From positions 32,358-96,357 of the forward strand of contig JBOFEZ010000081.1 of assembly GCA_051648365.1 (NCBI GenBank): a DNA stretch of 64,000 nucleotides. The letters are read 5' to 3'. The stretch is from JAGNZR01 sp051648365 (GTDB lineage Bacteria > Fusobacteriota > Fusobacteriia > Fusobacteriales > Fusobacteriaceae). The notes under the pieces were generated by a model. That model had not been told where the DNA came from. It ran no database searches and worked only from the letters and a program-made list of their open reading frames with translations. Below, in pieces: positions 53,989-62,733 of the stretch. The first letter of the stretch is position 1; every line of letters starts with the position of its first letter. The position numbers and the translations under genes are program-made.

Positions 53989-55523
53989 CTTTCCCCTTTC
54001 ATTAAAACCTGAAAATATTTCGAGATCATCTCACCATAAATTCCGTTTTCGTTTCTATTTTTTATAGGAGAATATTTCGGTATATAATAGCTATTTTTTC
54101 TTATCATGCTCTCTAATTTTCCCAAAAGAAGATCAGCTTTTTTTCTTTCTCCCATAGAATAAAGAAAGATAACCATATTCAGATTGTATTCCATATCTAT
54201 CTCTTCAGGATTCTCTGCCAACTCTTTCTGGAAAAACACTTCATAATCTCTTGAATAGTTTTTTTCCATCTGTTTTTTCAGCTGGACTTTCCTTTCTTCT
54301 TCTCCTATAATTTCACTATAAATAAGATTTTTTCCCTCACCAATTTTTGAGTATCTGTTATCTTTAATTCCTGACTCATCATAAAAATTTTCTTTGACCA
54401 AATCAAATATTTCTTCTTTATAATTTTTCAACTTTTTCCAATCCCCTAGATCTTCCATAGCATATTTCTCCAAAATTTGAAGAAGCTTATAGAAATAATA
54501 TAATTCAGCTATATTTCCCTCATTATAAACCTCTTCAAAAACAGTATCTATATATCTCTTAGTATAGAGATAAAAATCTTTTCCCCTATTTTCTAAATTA
54601 GGGTTTTCTTCTATCAGTTTAAAAATTATAAAATCATAATATATTCTTTCTAAAATTTTAGGTCTCTGTTTCTCGAGAATATCACTGATATATGAGAGTT
54701 TATAATAACTCCCCATATACTTGAGATTCAGTTCATTTATATAATCAACTTTTGGAATATTATAACTTATTTCACTTGGAATAACGGCTCTAGATACAAA
54801 AAGTCTCAACTGATTCAATTGCTCTCTTTCAATCTCTCGGCAGGATTCAAATGGTAAAATATCTAATTTTTCTTTAGTTTTTCTATTTGAAAGAGTCCCA
54901 AATTTTATGATAAGATTTGCTTCTTGTTCCTCAAGAGGGACTATGTAATACATATATCTGTCCGAATAATTCACTTCACGTCCTGTAACTTTGGATAAGG
55001 AATATCTTCTACCCTTTTGGATAGGATCTGTAGAAAAATATATATCTCCACGATTTTTAGTATCCTCAAAACTTATTCTTCCATCATAAATATATCTCCC
55101 TTTTTCTCCCAGTTCCAAATAACCATTATCCTTTTTGGGAAAGATACTATAATTTATTTTTATTCCATTCTTTGAAGATAGTTTTCCAAATAGAATAAAT
55201 TTCACAAGGAATTGATTCTCATTCATAAAAGAATATTCTATTCTATATGGAACTCCTTTTATTGTCCCTGAAACTTCAACCAAATTTTGTTCCTTATCTG
55301 CATGAATTTCATCCACATAATCTCGAAGATAATAGTGCTCTCCATCTATTATTATACCTATATCTATCTGAGATATATCTACATCTGAAAATATATTACC
55401 CTTTATATCAGAAGCTATTTTTCGTTCATTATCATAGTAAAAAAGAATATCTCCATTTGTTATCAGTTGTCTTGAAAAAACAATTTGGAAAAACAGTAAA
55501 AATAGTCCTACAACTCTTCCCAT
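53982..55523 (-). CDS. Exported protein of unknown function between mreB and scpB
   Basis: Unrecognised. About 513 residues. The N-terminus MGRVVGLFLLFFQIVFSRQL looks like a signal peptide or anchor. The first 240 residues are beta-rich, with many Tyr/Asp. From about 260 onward the sequence becomes alpha-helical with regular helix pairs (IYYDFIIFKLIEENPNL, ELYYFYKLLQILEKYAM). This beta-sandwich plus helical-barrel order recalls GH15-type glucoamylase-like folds, a guess from pattern only. I place the start at ATG 55523, after the mreB stop; the TTG at 55544 overlaps mreB. The position beside mreB suggests an envelope job. Confidence 0.7.
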   Translation of the reverse strand: MGRVVGLFLLFFQIVFSRQLITNGDILFYYDNERKIASDIKGNIFSDVDISQIDIGIIIDGEHYYLRDYVDEIHADKEQNLVEVSGTIKGVPYRIEYSFMNENQFLVKFILFGKLSSKNGIKINYSIFPKKDNGYLELGEKGRYIYDGRISFEDTKNRGDIYFSTDPIQKGRRYSLSKVTGREVNYSDRYMYYIVPLEEQEANLIIKFGTLSNRKTKEKLDILPFESCREIEREQLNQLRLFVSRAVIPSEISYNIPKVDYINELNLKYMGSYYKLSYISDILEKQRPKILERIYYDFIIFKLIEENPNLENRGKDFYLYTKRYIDTVFEEVYNEGNIAELYYFYKLLQILEKYAMEDLGDWKKLKNYKEEIFDLVKENFYDESGIKDNRYSKIGEGKNLIYSEIIGEEERKVQLKKQMEKNYSRDYEVFFQKELAENPEEIDMEYNLNMVIFLYSMGERKKADLLLGKLESMIRKNSYYIPKYSPIKNRNENGIYGEMISKYFQVLMKGERW

Positions 55524-55533
55524 AACATAGCTC

Positions 55534-56592
55534 TTAATATTCAATTTCTGATGAAACTAAAACTCTACTATATTTATTGAAGTCTTGAAGAAGCTTTTGA
55601 ATTCCATGTATCACACAATTTAGCGGTTCCTCTCCCACATAAACCTTAAGAGAAAGAGCCTCCATTATCTTTCTATCCAATCCTCTTATAAGAGCTCCAC
55701 CACCAGCTAGACATATTCCATTTCTTTTAATATCGGATGCCAATTCTGGAAGAGTTTTTTCTAGAATAGCCTTAATCTCCTCAATAATCAGAAGAGCCAG
55801 TTCCGAAAGTATAGGAACAAGTTCATCTGAAGTTATTGTTATATCCTTCGGAAGTCCATTCAGTATATTTCTTCCGCTAACGGTTATAGTGAGTTCCTCT
55901 TCCTGATCTATTACCGCACCTACAGTTTTTTTTATGAGTTCTGCTGTAATTTCTCCTATAAGCATATTGTGTCTCTGTCTTACATAATCAATAATAGCTG
56001 TATCAAATTTATCTCCTGCAACTCTAAAAGATGAGGCCCTTACAACTCCTCCCAGAGAGATTACAGATATCTCAGATGTTCCCCCTCCTATATCCACAAC
56101 CATATGCCCCAATGGATCGAAAACATCGAGCCCGAGACCTATTGCTGCTGCCATGGGTTCCTCTATGAGATATGCTTCCCTAGCTCCAGCATCTCTTGTT
56201 ACATCTACAACAGCTCTTTTTTCAACTTGAGTTACTCCCGCCGGAACACAGATAACAACTCTTGTACTTGAAAGAAGTCCTCTTGCACTTACCTTTTTAT
56301 AGAAAGCTCTTAACATTTTCTCTGTAACTTCATAGTCTGCTATAACTCCATTTCTTAAGGGTCTTACAGTCTCCAAAGAACTCGGAGTTTTTCCTATCAT
56401 TTTTTTTGCAGTTTCTCCAACCTCAAACACCTCTTTAGTTCTTGCATTTATAGCGACTACAGAGGGTTCATTTAAAATTACACCCTTGTTTTTTTTGCAT
56501 ATAAGAGTGTTGGAAGTCCCTAAATCTATTCCTAAATCCTCGGAAAATATTCCCAAAAATTTATTTAAAATCCTGTTTCCTGACCTTGACAT
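55534..56592 (-). CDS. mreB: Rod shape-determining protein MreB
   Basis: Actin-like filament protein that guides side-wall peptidoglycan synthesis. The 352-residue protein has the nucleotide-binding pattern GIDLGTSNTLICKKNKG, the phosphate-2 loop VVDIGGGTSEISVISLGG and the adenosine motif NGICLAGGGALIRGLD. There is no mreC or mreD beside it in this window. The flanking genes are maf and the unknown exported protein. Confidence 0.96.
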   Translation of the reverse strand: MSRSGNRILNKFLGIFSEDLGIDLGTSNTLICKKNKGVILNEPSVVAINARTKEVFEVGETAKKMIGKTPSSLETVRPLRNGVIADYEVTEKMLRAFYKKVSARGLLSSTRVVICVPAGVTQVEKRAVVDVTRDAGAREAYLIEEPMAAAIGLGLDVFDPLGHMVVDIGGGTSEISVISLGGVVRASSFRVAGDKFDTAIIDYVRQRHNMLIGEITAELIKKTVGAVIDQEEELTITVSGRNILNGLPKDITITSDELVPILSELALLIIEEIKAILEKTLPELASDIKRNGICLAGGGALIRGLDRKIMEALSLKVYVGEEPLNCVIHGIQKLLQDFNKYSRVLVSSEIEY

Positions 56593-56631
56593 TTTCTCTC
56601 CTTTAATTTATCAAAATATTATTTTTATTTT

Positions 56632-57210
56632 TTAAAAAGATTCCAAATCTTTTAATTCTACACCTATCTTCTGTATGTTTTCTACAAAATCTCCTATAGG
56701 AAAGCCCATAACACTAAAAAAATCTCCATTTATACTTTCTACCAACATAGCTCCCTTTCCCTGAATACCATATGCTCCTGCCTTATCCATGGGTTCTTTA
56801 CTTGCTATATACCAATCTATTATTTCTCTGGTCAGTTCCCTAAATTTAACCTCCGTCTCTATACTTTTGGTTATATCTACTTTTTTTTCAAAATTATAAA
56901 TCGAATAAGCTGTAATCACTTTATGAGATTTTCCTGATAAAAGAGTAAGCATATTAAAAGCTTCCTTTTCATCTCTAGGTTTTCCTAAAATTTCACCCTT
57001 TATAACTACTACAGTATCAGCAGAAACTATATATTCATTCGGGAATTTATTTCCTATTGCCATAGCTTTTTTTCTACTAATATCTTCTATCTGATCTTTT
57101 ATCCCAAATTTCAAACTACTTTCCTCTACATCAGGAGTCTCTACCTTAAAAGAAAATCCGAAATTTTCCAATATCTCTTTTCTACGAGGGGATTTAGATG
57201 CTAATATCAT
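56632..57210 (-). CDS. maf: Maf-family nucleoside triphosphate pyrophosphatase
   Basis: House-cleaning enzyme that hydrolyses dTTP, UTP or modified nucleotides, and is linked in Bacillus to septum formation. The 192-residue protein shows MILASKSPRRKEIL at the N-terminus, IVSADTVVVIKGEILGKP, SGKSHKVITAYSI and DKAGAYGIQGKGAM. It overlaps the previous gene by 17 bases and precedes mreB, the frequent maf-mreB arrangement. Confidence 0.94.
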   Translation of the reverse strand: MILASKSPRRKEILENFGFSFKVETPDVEESSLKFGIKDQIEDISRKKAMAIGNKFPNEYIVSADTVVVIKGEILGKPRDEKEAFNMLTLLSGKSHKVITAYSIYNFEKKVDITKSIETEVKFRELTREIIDWYIASKEPMDKAGAYGIQGKGAMLVESINGDFFSVMGFPIGDFVENIQKIGVELKDLESF

Positions 57211-57943
57211 TTTTCCCCTCCATATCTTTCTGAATTTTATGACGTATTTCAGTTATCTCGTACTCTGTACGCCCAAAATTAAGATTGGTCACTTCTTCTC
57301 TGATTCTTTTTTCAGTTTCTTCTCTTAGTCTTTTCAATCTTTCAACTTCTTTTTTTTCTAGCATCTCTTTTAAAGCAATTTTTTCTTGAAGCTCTTTCTC
57401 TTCTCTTTCCATTTTTTCTCTAAGAAGGTAGCCTTTTCTGATTTTTTTCAAATGATAGAAAATCCCCCAATTTAGCATTAAAACCAGTAAAAGCAATGAG
57501 TTAAAAATAGCTATTCCAAATGCTCCATAAAAAATATTTTTATTTTCGTTAAAAATAATAACAAAATTAAGGTAAGTTGGTATAAGTCCTAACTTGTACT
57601 TAAATAAAGCGAGTTCCATAAATTCAGATTCCAGATTCATTAAATTTATCCCAGAAAAAACTTCAAGTTTATAAATCATAAAAAGAGTTACTACAGAAAG
57701 CATACCTATATATATATAGTAATTTATAATTGTAAAAATAAGTTTTTTTCTCTCATTTTCCACATAGGATATAAAATAGTTTAGCATCAATACACCATAT
57801 ATTATATACTGAGTTCTTCCAAAATAATAATCCATAAACTTGGAAAGATTATAACCCAAAAACGTCTCTCCTGTGATTCCGCCCAAGATAAAATATGTCG
57901 CTATCAGAAGATAAATATTTTTCAAACTAAATATTTTTTTCAT
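57194..57943 (-). CDS. Membrane protein of unknown function with C-terminal coiled coil
   Basis: Unrecognised. The 249-residue product has about four hydrophobic helices in residues 8-165. A highly charged Glu/Lys/Arg helical region (residues about 170-240) with heptad-like leucines follows, as in a cytoplasmic coiled coil. It heads the operon with maf, mreB and scpB. A link to cell-shape or division machinery is possible by position only. A fair promoter lies upstream. Confidence 0.65.
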   Translation of the reverse strand: MKKIFSLKNIYLLIATYFILGGITGETFLGYNLSKFMDYYFGRTQYIIYGVLMLNYFISYVENERKKLIFTIINYYIYIGMLSVVTLFMIYKLEVFSGINLMNLESEFMELALFKYKLGLIPTYLNFVIIFNENKNIFYGAFGIAIFNSLLLLVLMLNWGIFYHLKKIRKGYLLREKMEREEKELQEKIALKEMLEKKEVERLKRLREETEKRIREEVTNLNFGRTEYEITEIRHKIQKDMEGKNDISI

Positions 57944-57983
57944 TACTCCACTCTCTTCCTAAAAATATTATGTATACTAAAAT

Positions 57984-58066
57984 AGTTTAGCATAATAACC
58001 CTTATTTTTCAAGATGTATAGAATATAGAAAGAGATATTTATGAAAAGCTTTTTCCATGCTATAAT
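57984..58066. promoter_or_regulatory. Divergent promoters of the maf-mreB operon and the rseC-type gene
   Basis: Minus strand: TTGAAA (58007-58012) and TAAACT (57984-57989), 17 bases apart, with an extended -10 TG. Plus strand: a perfect TATAAT (58061-58066), also with TG, and a weak -35 TTTATG (58038-58043). Confidence 0.5.
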
Positions 58067-58093
58067 ATTGAAAAAATATTAGGGAGATAAATT

Positions 58094-58492
58094 ATGATAG
58101 CAAAGGGAATTATTGAAAATTTAAAAGATAATCATGCCACAGTAAAATTTTATAAAGATTCTGCCTGTGCCTCATGCTCAGCATGTGGCGGTGAAAGTAA
58201 ATTTGGTCAAAAAATATCTATAAATCTAAAAGAAAATAAAAAATTTAGAATCGGGGATGAAATAACTATCGAAATCGATGATGGAATTCTTCTTAAACTT
58301 TCTTTTATAGTTTATATTCTTCCTGCCGTAGCCATGATTTTAGGCTATCTTATACTCGATTCCCTCCATTTTTCTGAAGGAATTTCTATCTCTGGAAGTT
58401 TTATCTCCCTTCTTATTGCATTTATATGCCTATATTTTTATGATAAAAAAAGAATAAAAGACATTGGTGAAGATTTCACTATAATCGTTTGA
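58094..58492 (+). CDS. RseC/SoxR-reducing-system family membrane protein
   Basis: Small inner-membrane protein, 132 residues, of the RseC/MucC family. The N-terminal cytoplasmic domain carries CASCSACG near residues 25-32, a redox or cluster-binding cysteine motif. Two hydrophobic helices follow (about 73-92 and 98-118). In some bacteria such proteins affect RnfABCDGE electron transfer or sigma-E control. No rnf genes are seen here. AGGGAG lies 7 bases before the ATG. It is a single gene with its own terminator. Confidence 0.88.
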   Translation: MIAKGIIENLKDNHATVKFYKDSACASCSACGGESKFGQKISINLKENKKFRIGDEITIEIDDGILLKLSFIVYILPAVAMILGYLILDSLHFSEGISISGSFISLLIAFICLYFYDKKRIKDIGEDFTIIV

Positions 58493-58502
58493 AATTAAGC
58501 AT

Positions 58503-58556
58503 AAAAAAAGAGGAAAAGATTCTAGTCTGGCTAGTATAATCTTCTCCTCTTTTTTT
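58503..58556. terminator. Bidirectional terminator between rseC-type gene and mnmA
   Basis: The stem of AAAAAAAGAGGAAAAGATT (58503-58521) with 58538-58556, one mismatch, has A and T ends serving both convergent genes. Confidence 0.9.
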
Positions 58557-59596
58557 TATAATATAAACCCACTGGCTATAACTTTATTTTCCCCATCATA
58601 GAGTACAACCCCTTGACCTGGTGTTACAGCTCTTACTTTATCCTCATTTACAAGAGTTATTTCCAAAAATCTTTCTCCCACAATATTCACACTGCATGGA
58701 TGTGGAAGATCTCTAGATCTGGTTTTTACAAAAAGTTCCATATTTTCAAGGTCTTTTAATTTTTCTCCCACAAGAAGGTTTATATCTCTTGCCTTTATTC
58801 TATTTTTAAATAGCATTTCGTTACTTCCTACAATTACCTGATTCTTTTTATAATCTAGGCTTATTACATATAAGGGCTTTTCACTTGCTATTCCCAATCC
58901 TTTTCTCTGTCCTATAGTGTAGAAACTAATACCTTTGTGTTTTCCTAAAATTTTTCCAGTTTCATCTACTATATCTCCAGGATTGTGTGCTTTTCCATTG
59001 CTTCTTTCAATAAGAAATTCAGGAAGTTTTCCATCATCTACAAAACAGATTTCCTGGGAATCTTTTTTTGCATAAACTCTTACCCCTAGCTCTTTAGCAA
59101 GCTCTCTTACAGCAGGTTTCTCTAAATCACCTATAGGAAATATTATATATTTCAAATTTTCTTTTTTTATCTGTGAAAGGAAATACACTTGATCTTTTTT
59201 AGGATCATCTCCCATAGCTAGAGTCCCATCTTTTATCTTAGCATAGTGTCCCGTTGCCATAAAATCTGCACCCTTAGATTTTGCAAATTCCAAAAGTTTA
59301 CCGAATTTAACTTCTCTGTTACATACCATACATGGGTTTGGAGTTCTCCCTTCCAAATAGTCTGTTACAAATTTATCAATTACTTCCTCTTTGAATTCAT
59401 TGGTTGCATCATAAAGATGATATGGTATTCCTAAATCTTCACAAACTCCTTTGGCATCTTTATCTTCCTCTTTGCAAGTTTTCATTGTAACACCAATTAT
59501 ATTATATCCCTGCTTTTTCAAAAGGTAGGCAACTGTTGACGAATCAACTCCACCACTCATAGCTACAGCTATTGTAATATTTTTTTTGTTATCCAT
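58556..59596 (-). CDS. mnmA: tRNA-specific 2-thiouridylase
   Basis: ATP-dependent thiolation of U34 in Lys, Glu and Gln tRNAs. The 346-residue protein has the PP-loop AMSGGVDSSTVAYLL (residues 13-27), the first catalytic cysteine in NPCMVCNREVKFG, and the second in SQEICFVDDG. Its product is the substrate of the selenium-inserting MnmH encoded at 3-4 kb. The stop overlaps the terminator stem. Confidence 0.97.
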   Translation of the reverse strand: MDNKKNITIAVAMSGGVDSSTVAYLLKKQGYNIIGVTMKTCKEEDKDAKGVCEDLGIPYHLYDATNEFKEEVIDKFVTDYLEGRTPNPCMVCNREVKFGKLLEFAKSKGADFMATGHYAKIKDGTLAMGDDPKKDQVYFLSQIKKENLKYIIFPIGDLEKPAVRELAKELGVRVYAKKDSQEICFVDDGKLPEFLIERSNGKAHNPGDIVDETGKILGKHKGISFYTIGQRKGLGIASEKPLYVISLDYKKNQVIVGSNEMLFKNRIKARDINLLVGEKLKDLENMELFVKTRSRDLPHPCSVNIVGERFLEITLVNEDKVRAVTPGQGVVLYDGENKVIASGFIL

Positions 59597-59640
59597 TTTA
59601 ACCTCCCGTTAAAATCCTTTCCGTTGAAAGTGGAAGGACC

Positions 59641-60255
59641 CTACTTTATTATTATACTTATTAAAGTGAAAATTCCAAAAGCCATTATTATAGCTCCCGT
59701 CATTTTTGATATAAGGGTTATTGTCCTATCTGTTATTTTTTTCCTCCAATGACTCAGGATATATATTGTAGTCAGCCACAATCCTAATCCTCCTGTAAAT
59801 ATACCACCTAGAAGTTTGGTTATAATTTTTAGATTAGGTTTTTCTATTTCATGTATGCCTAAAGCTGTATATATTCCTACAATTAAAAGTATCCCAGTTA
59901 TATTCATAACTGCCAATCCGAAAGTTGTCATATAATCTTGAACCAGTGTTTTATCTTTGTCCACAGTATCACGAAGTTCCAAATTTGATTTCAGTTTCTG
60001 TATTCCTATTATCAGAAGAAATATAGAAACAGCTATCTTAAAATATACACTGTAATCTTCTATAAAAAATCCAACTTTATTTAAAAAAATTAGTGCAATT
60101 ATTCCATAAATCATATCACAGGTTATAAGCCCCAAAGCAGAAGCTATACCCTGTTTTTCACCTTCTGACATGGTTTTTTCCATACAATAAACTCCCATGG
60201 GCCCAAAAGGCAAAGAGAGTATAAAGCCAGTTATAAGCCCCTTAAAAAACAGCAT
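59641..60255 (-). CDS. LysE-family (LysE/RhtB-type) exporter
   Basis: Probable amino-acid or small-molecule exporter, 204 residues with about six membrane helices. The N-terminus GLITGFILSLPFGPMGVYCM has the LysE pattern G-P-x-G, and LLIIGIQKL is the usual end of helix three. The substrate is unknown. It lies between mnmA and the deoxynucleoside kinase gene, with 23 bases to the latter. Confidence 0.85.
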   Translation of the reverse strand: MLFFKGLITGFILSLPFGPMGVYCMEKTMSEGEKQGIASALGLITCDMIYGIIALIFLNKVGFFIEDYSVYFKIAVSIFLLIIGIQKLKSNLELRDTVDKDKTLVQDYMTTFGLAVMNITGILLIVGIYTALGIHEIEKPNLKIITKLLGGIFTGGLGLWLTTIYILSHWRKKITDRTITLISKMTGAIIMAFGIFTLISIIIK

Positions 60256-60278
60256 CCCTATCCCCCATCCTTAACTTT

Positions 60279-60971
60279 TTATCCGTTGCTTTTTTCTCCT
60301 GCTTCTCTTTCTTCAATTTCTTGCAATTTTTCTTTTACAAGTTTGAAAAAATAATCTCTATGTTCTTGATTATCTCTTATATCTAGGTTGTCCACATTCA
60401 CAACCAATATATCTGAAAGATTATAAGCATTAAAATAACTTGAATAATTTTTATTCAGACTTTCCCAATACTCTCTTGGTACTATCTGCTCATAATCTCT
60501 TCCTCTTCTTTGGATCTTTCTCATAGCATTTTCCACTTTCGTCTCTAGATAAATCATGAGTTTAGGTCTCTCGATATGCTCTAGCATATGAGTTAGGAGT
60601 TCCTCATATATGTGAAATTCCTCCCGGCTCATATCTCCGTCTTCCATGAGCATTCTTGCAAAAATCACATCCCCATATATACTACGATCCATTATGCAAC
60701 TTTCCAGTTTTTCCGCTTCCTTTATCATCTCAAATCTCTTATTCAGAAAAAAAACTTGAAGTGGAAAAGCATATTGTTTTCTATCATAATAGAATTTATC
60801 GAGTAAAGGATTATCGATTACAGGTTCTACAAAAAGCTTTGTATCTAGTTCCTTTGCCAGCAACTCTCCCAACGTACTCTTTCCTACTCCTACCACACCA
60901 TCTATACATATAACCTTTCGCATGTTTCTTTCACCCATTTTCAATTGTTTAAAAAAATTTTTATAATACAT
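60279..60971 (-). CDS. Deoxynucleoside kinase (dGK/dAK family)
   Basis: Salvages deoxynucleosides by 5'-phosphorylation. It has the P-loop IDGVVGVGKS, the substrate-binding MDRSIYGDVIFAR and the lid KIQRRGRDYEQ. I kept the ATG at 60971 because AGAGG lies 5 bases upstream. The ATG at 60923 (MRKVICIDGVVG) matches the family N-terminus better but has a weaker site. It lies 30 bases after udk, so two nucleoside kinases are adjacent. Confidence 0.88.
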   Translation of the reverse strand: MYYKNFFKQLKMGERNMRKVICIDGVVGVGKSTLGELLAKELDTKLFVEPVIDNPLLDKFYYDRKQYAFPLQVFFLNKRFEMIKEAEKLESCIMDRSIYGDVIFARMLMEDGDMSREEFHIYEELLTHMLEHIERPKLMIYLETKVENAMRKIQRRGRDYEQIVPREYWESLNKNYSSYFNAYNLSDILVVNVDNLDIRDNQEHRDYFFKLVKEKLQEIEEREAGEKSNG

Positions 60972-61001
60972 CTCTACCTCTAGTCTAAAATTTTGTAATT
61001 A

Positions 61002-61628
61002 TTAATTTACCTGTTCTAGATATCTTTTAAGTTTCGCTATAACCATATTTATAGCCACTTTATTCTCTCCACCTCTAGGAATAATGACATCCGCATATCT
61101 CTTACTCGGTTCGCAGAATTCTAAGTACATTGGCTTAACTGTTGAAAGATACTGATTCTTTACAGAATCAAAACTTCTTCCTCTCTCATGTATATCTCTT
61201 TCTAACCTTCTAAGAAGCATCTCATCAGCGTCTGTATCTACAAATATTTTCACATCAAAAAGATCTCTGATCTCTTTTACTGCAAAAACTAAAATTCCTT
61301 CAACTATAATTATTTTTGAAGGATTAAGGGTAATTTTTTCTTCTTTTCTCGAGTGTGTTTTAAAATCATAAGTAGGTCTCTCTATCGGTGTTCCTTTTTT
61401 CAAATCTATCAAATGCTGTTTCATCAATTCAAACTCGATTGCATCAGGATGATCAAAGTTCGTTGTCGCTCTTTCATCTATTGTAAGATCACTCAATTCT
61501 TTATAATAAGCATCCTGTTCTACCAATATAGCCTCTTCTCTGCTGAAAGCTTTTACAAGGTTGTGTGCTACGGTTGTTTTTCCGCTTCCGCTCCCACCTG
61601 CAACACCTATAATAATAGTATTTCTCAT
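61002..61628 (-). CDS. udk: Uridine kinase
   Basis: Phosphorylates uridine and cytidine in pyrimidine salvage. The 208-residue protein has the P-loop GVAGGSGSGKTTVAHNL (residues 8-24). Substrate and catalytic patterns TNFDHPDAIEFELM and PTYDFKTHSRKEE follow, then RRLERDIHERGRSFDS. The ATG follows directly on the stop of a six-codon leader frame, with GGAGG 9 bases upstream. Confidence 0.96.
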   Translation of the reverse strand: MRNTIIIGVAGGSGSGKTTVAHNLVKAFSREEAILVEQDAYYKELSDLTIDERATTNFDHPDAIEFELMKQHLIDLKKGTPIERPTYDFKTHSRKEEKITLNPSKIIIVEGILVFAVKEIRDLFDVKIFVDTDADEMLLRRLERDIHERGRSFDSVKNQYLSTVKPMYLEFCEPSKRYADVIIPRGGENKVAINMVIAKLKRYLEQVN

Positions 61629-61649
61629 CTACTTAAACCTCCAACTCAT
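61629..61649 (-). CDS. Possible six-residue leader peptide upstream of udk
   Basis: ATG at 61649 reads MSWRFK and its TAG stop abuts the udk ATG. It has its own AGGAG site 8 bases upstream. Its third and fourth codons contain the GGAGG that serves udk. Such a minimal frame may couple udk translation to passing ribosomes, or be chance. Confidence 0.35.
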   Translation of the reverse strand: MSWRFK

Positions 61650-61665
61650 AATAATTACTCCTAAT

Positions 61666-61694
61666 ATTATATCTTAAAATTCACAAAATAGCAA
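61666..61694 (-). promoter_or_regulatory. udk promoter
   Basis: On the minus strand TTGCTA (61689-61694) and a perfect TATAAT (61666-61671) are 17 bases apart, about 40 bases before the udk start. Confidence 0.6.
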
Positions 61695-61794
61695 CTTAAT
61701 CCCTCCTGCTAAAATTTCCTTTTCAATTTCTCTTAATCTGTTGTATAATTATAAGGTAATTGGGTTTTATCTTTTTATTTTTTAGGAGGAATTT

Positions 61795-62307
61795 ATGAAA
61801 TTAGCTAAGATTACTGTTCTACTCACTTTGTTTTTCAGTAACTATCTATACCCCTTAGCAGTTGATTTTGTTCATCGGAACAATCTGAATTTTAATATCA
61901 TCTCAGTCAATAATAAAACTCTTTCAGATAAGGATTTTTTAGGTAAAATGACTCTTATCAATTTTGGAACTTTGGATTCAGAAGCTTCTCTCAAAGAGAA
62001 GATATTTCTTCAAGAATTTATAAATTCGAACAGAGATTTAAATATCAATTATATCCCTATTATGTTAGGAGAAAAACAACAGGTAGACTCTTTTGTCAAA
62101 AACAACAAATTTTCATATGATTTTTATCGAGATCCTAAAAATATTTTAACAAAAAAACTTAAAGTTACTATTGTTCCTTCTAGTTTTATTCTCAATGAAA
62201 ATGGATTTATTGTCTATAAACATATTGGAATTTTAGATTTTTCAAAACTCCATAGTGTTTTAGAAGTTCTTAACAAGAATTCCAAGGAGGTTTTTAGTGG
62301 AAAATAG
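61795..62307 (+). CDS. TlpA/ResA-like thioredoxin-fold protein without cysteines
   Basis: The 170-residue product has a signal peptide (MKLAKITVLLTLFFSNYLYPLA). Its thioredoxin-like core includes GKMTLINFGTLDSEASLKEK, the place where TlpA proteins have WCxxC, and VTIVPSSFILNENGFIV with the expected cis-proline. No cysteine occurs in the whole protein, so redox activity is lost. A chaperone or binding role is possible. TAGGAGG lies 5 bases before the ATG. It is followed, overlapping, by a 37-residue frame and two more genes. Confidence 0.75.
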   Translation: MKLAKITVLLTLFFSNYLYPLAVDFVHRNNLNFNIISVNNKTLSDKDFLGKMTLINFGTLDSEASLKEKIFLQEFINSNRDLNINYIPIMLGEKQQVDSFVKNNKFSYDFYRDPKNILTKKLKVTIVPSSFILNENGFIVYKHIGILDFSKLHSVLEVLNKNSKEVFSGK

Positions 62308-62410
62308 TAAGAAAATTCCAGACATAGATGCCCAGCTTTACAGGTCTCTTAAAAAAATTCCGTGGGAGATGAAAAAAGTAAAATTTTATCTTTGGTTATT
62401 AAAAAAAATA
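62297..62410 (+). CDS. Small unknown 37-residue protein
   Basis: GTG start at 62297 inside the end of the previous gene, with a perfect AAGGAGG 6 bases upstream. The product MENSKKIPDIDAQLYRSLKK, then IPWEMKKVKFYLWLLKK, is basic with an amphipathic end. Size and spacing suit a real small gene in the operon, but I do not recognise it and homology would be needed to confirm it. Confidence 0.5.
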
Positions 62411-62431
62411 AATTTCTTTAGGAGGTAAAAA

Positions 62432-62731
62432 ATGATAGATGAAAAAACAGCTCAAAAATTAGAAAAAATATACGAGGTATTTCAGGAAAAAGGATTTGAT
62501 TATCTAAAAGAGGACTTAACTGAATTTTTTCAAGAAAGAGTTGACGTGGTTCAAAAAATTAAAGATATAAAATTTAACAAAATAGAATTTTTTACAGCTC
62601 CGGAAACTAATTCCATAGGATTTACACTCTCAGACATACAGGTTGAATTTTTTGTAGAAACTGGTGAAGATGAAGAGGGACCTTGGTACGAAGCCACAGC
62701 TGAAATTTTAGATTTCAGCGGGGAGGAATAA
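62432..62731 (+). CDS. Small acidic protein of unknown function
   Basis: Unrecognised. The 99-residue product is Glu-rich with no signal peptide. An N-terminal helical half (KLEKIYEVFQEKGFDYL) is followed by a beta-like half (FTAPETNSIGFTLSDIQVEF). The ribosome site AGGAGG is 7 bases before the ATG. It lies 2 bases before the MATE gene start, so the four genes 61795-64000 seem to form one operon. Confidence 0.7.
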   Translation: MIDEKTAQKLEKIYEVFQEKGFDYLKEDLTEFFQERVDVVQKIKDIKFNKIEFFTAPETNSIGFTLSDIQVEFFVETGEDEEGPWYEATAEILDFSGEE

Positions 62732-62733
62732 TT

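Noticed and set aside
59605..59640. Hairpin between the LysE-type gene and mnmA as a terminator
   Set aside because: The short stem TCCTTCC/GGAAAGGA has a mismatch and only a brief T run, so support is too weak.
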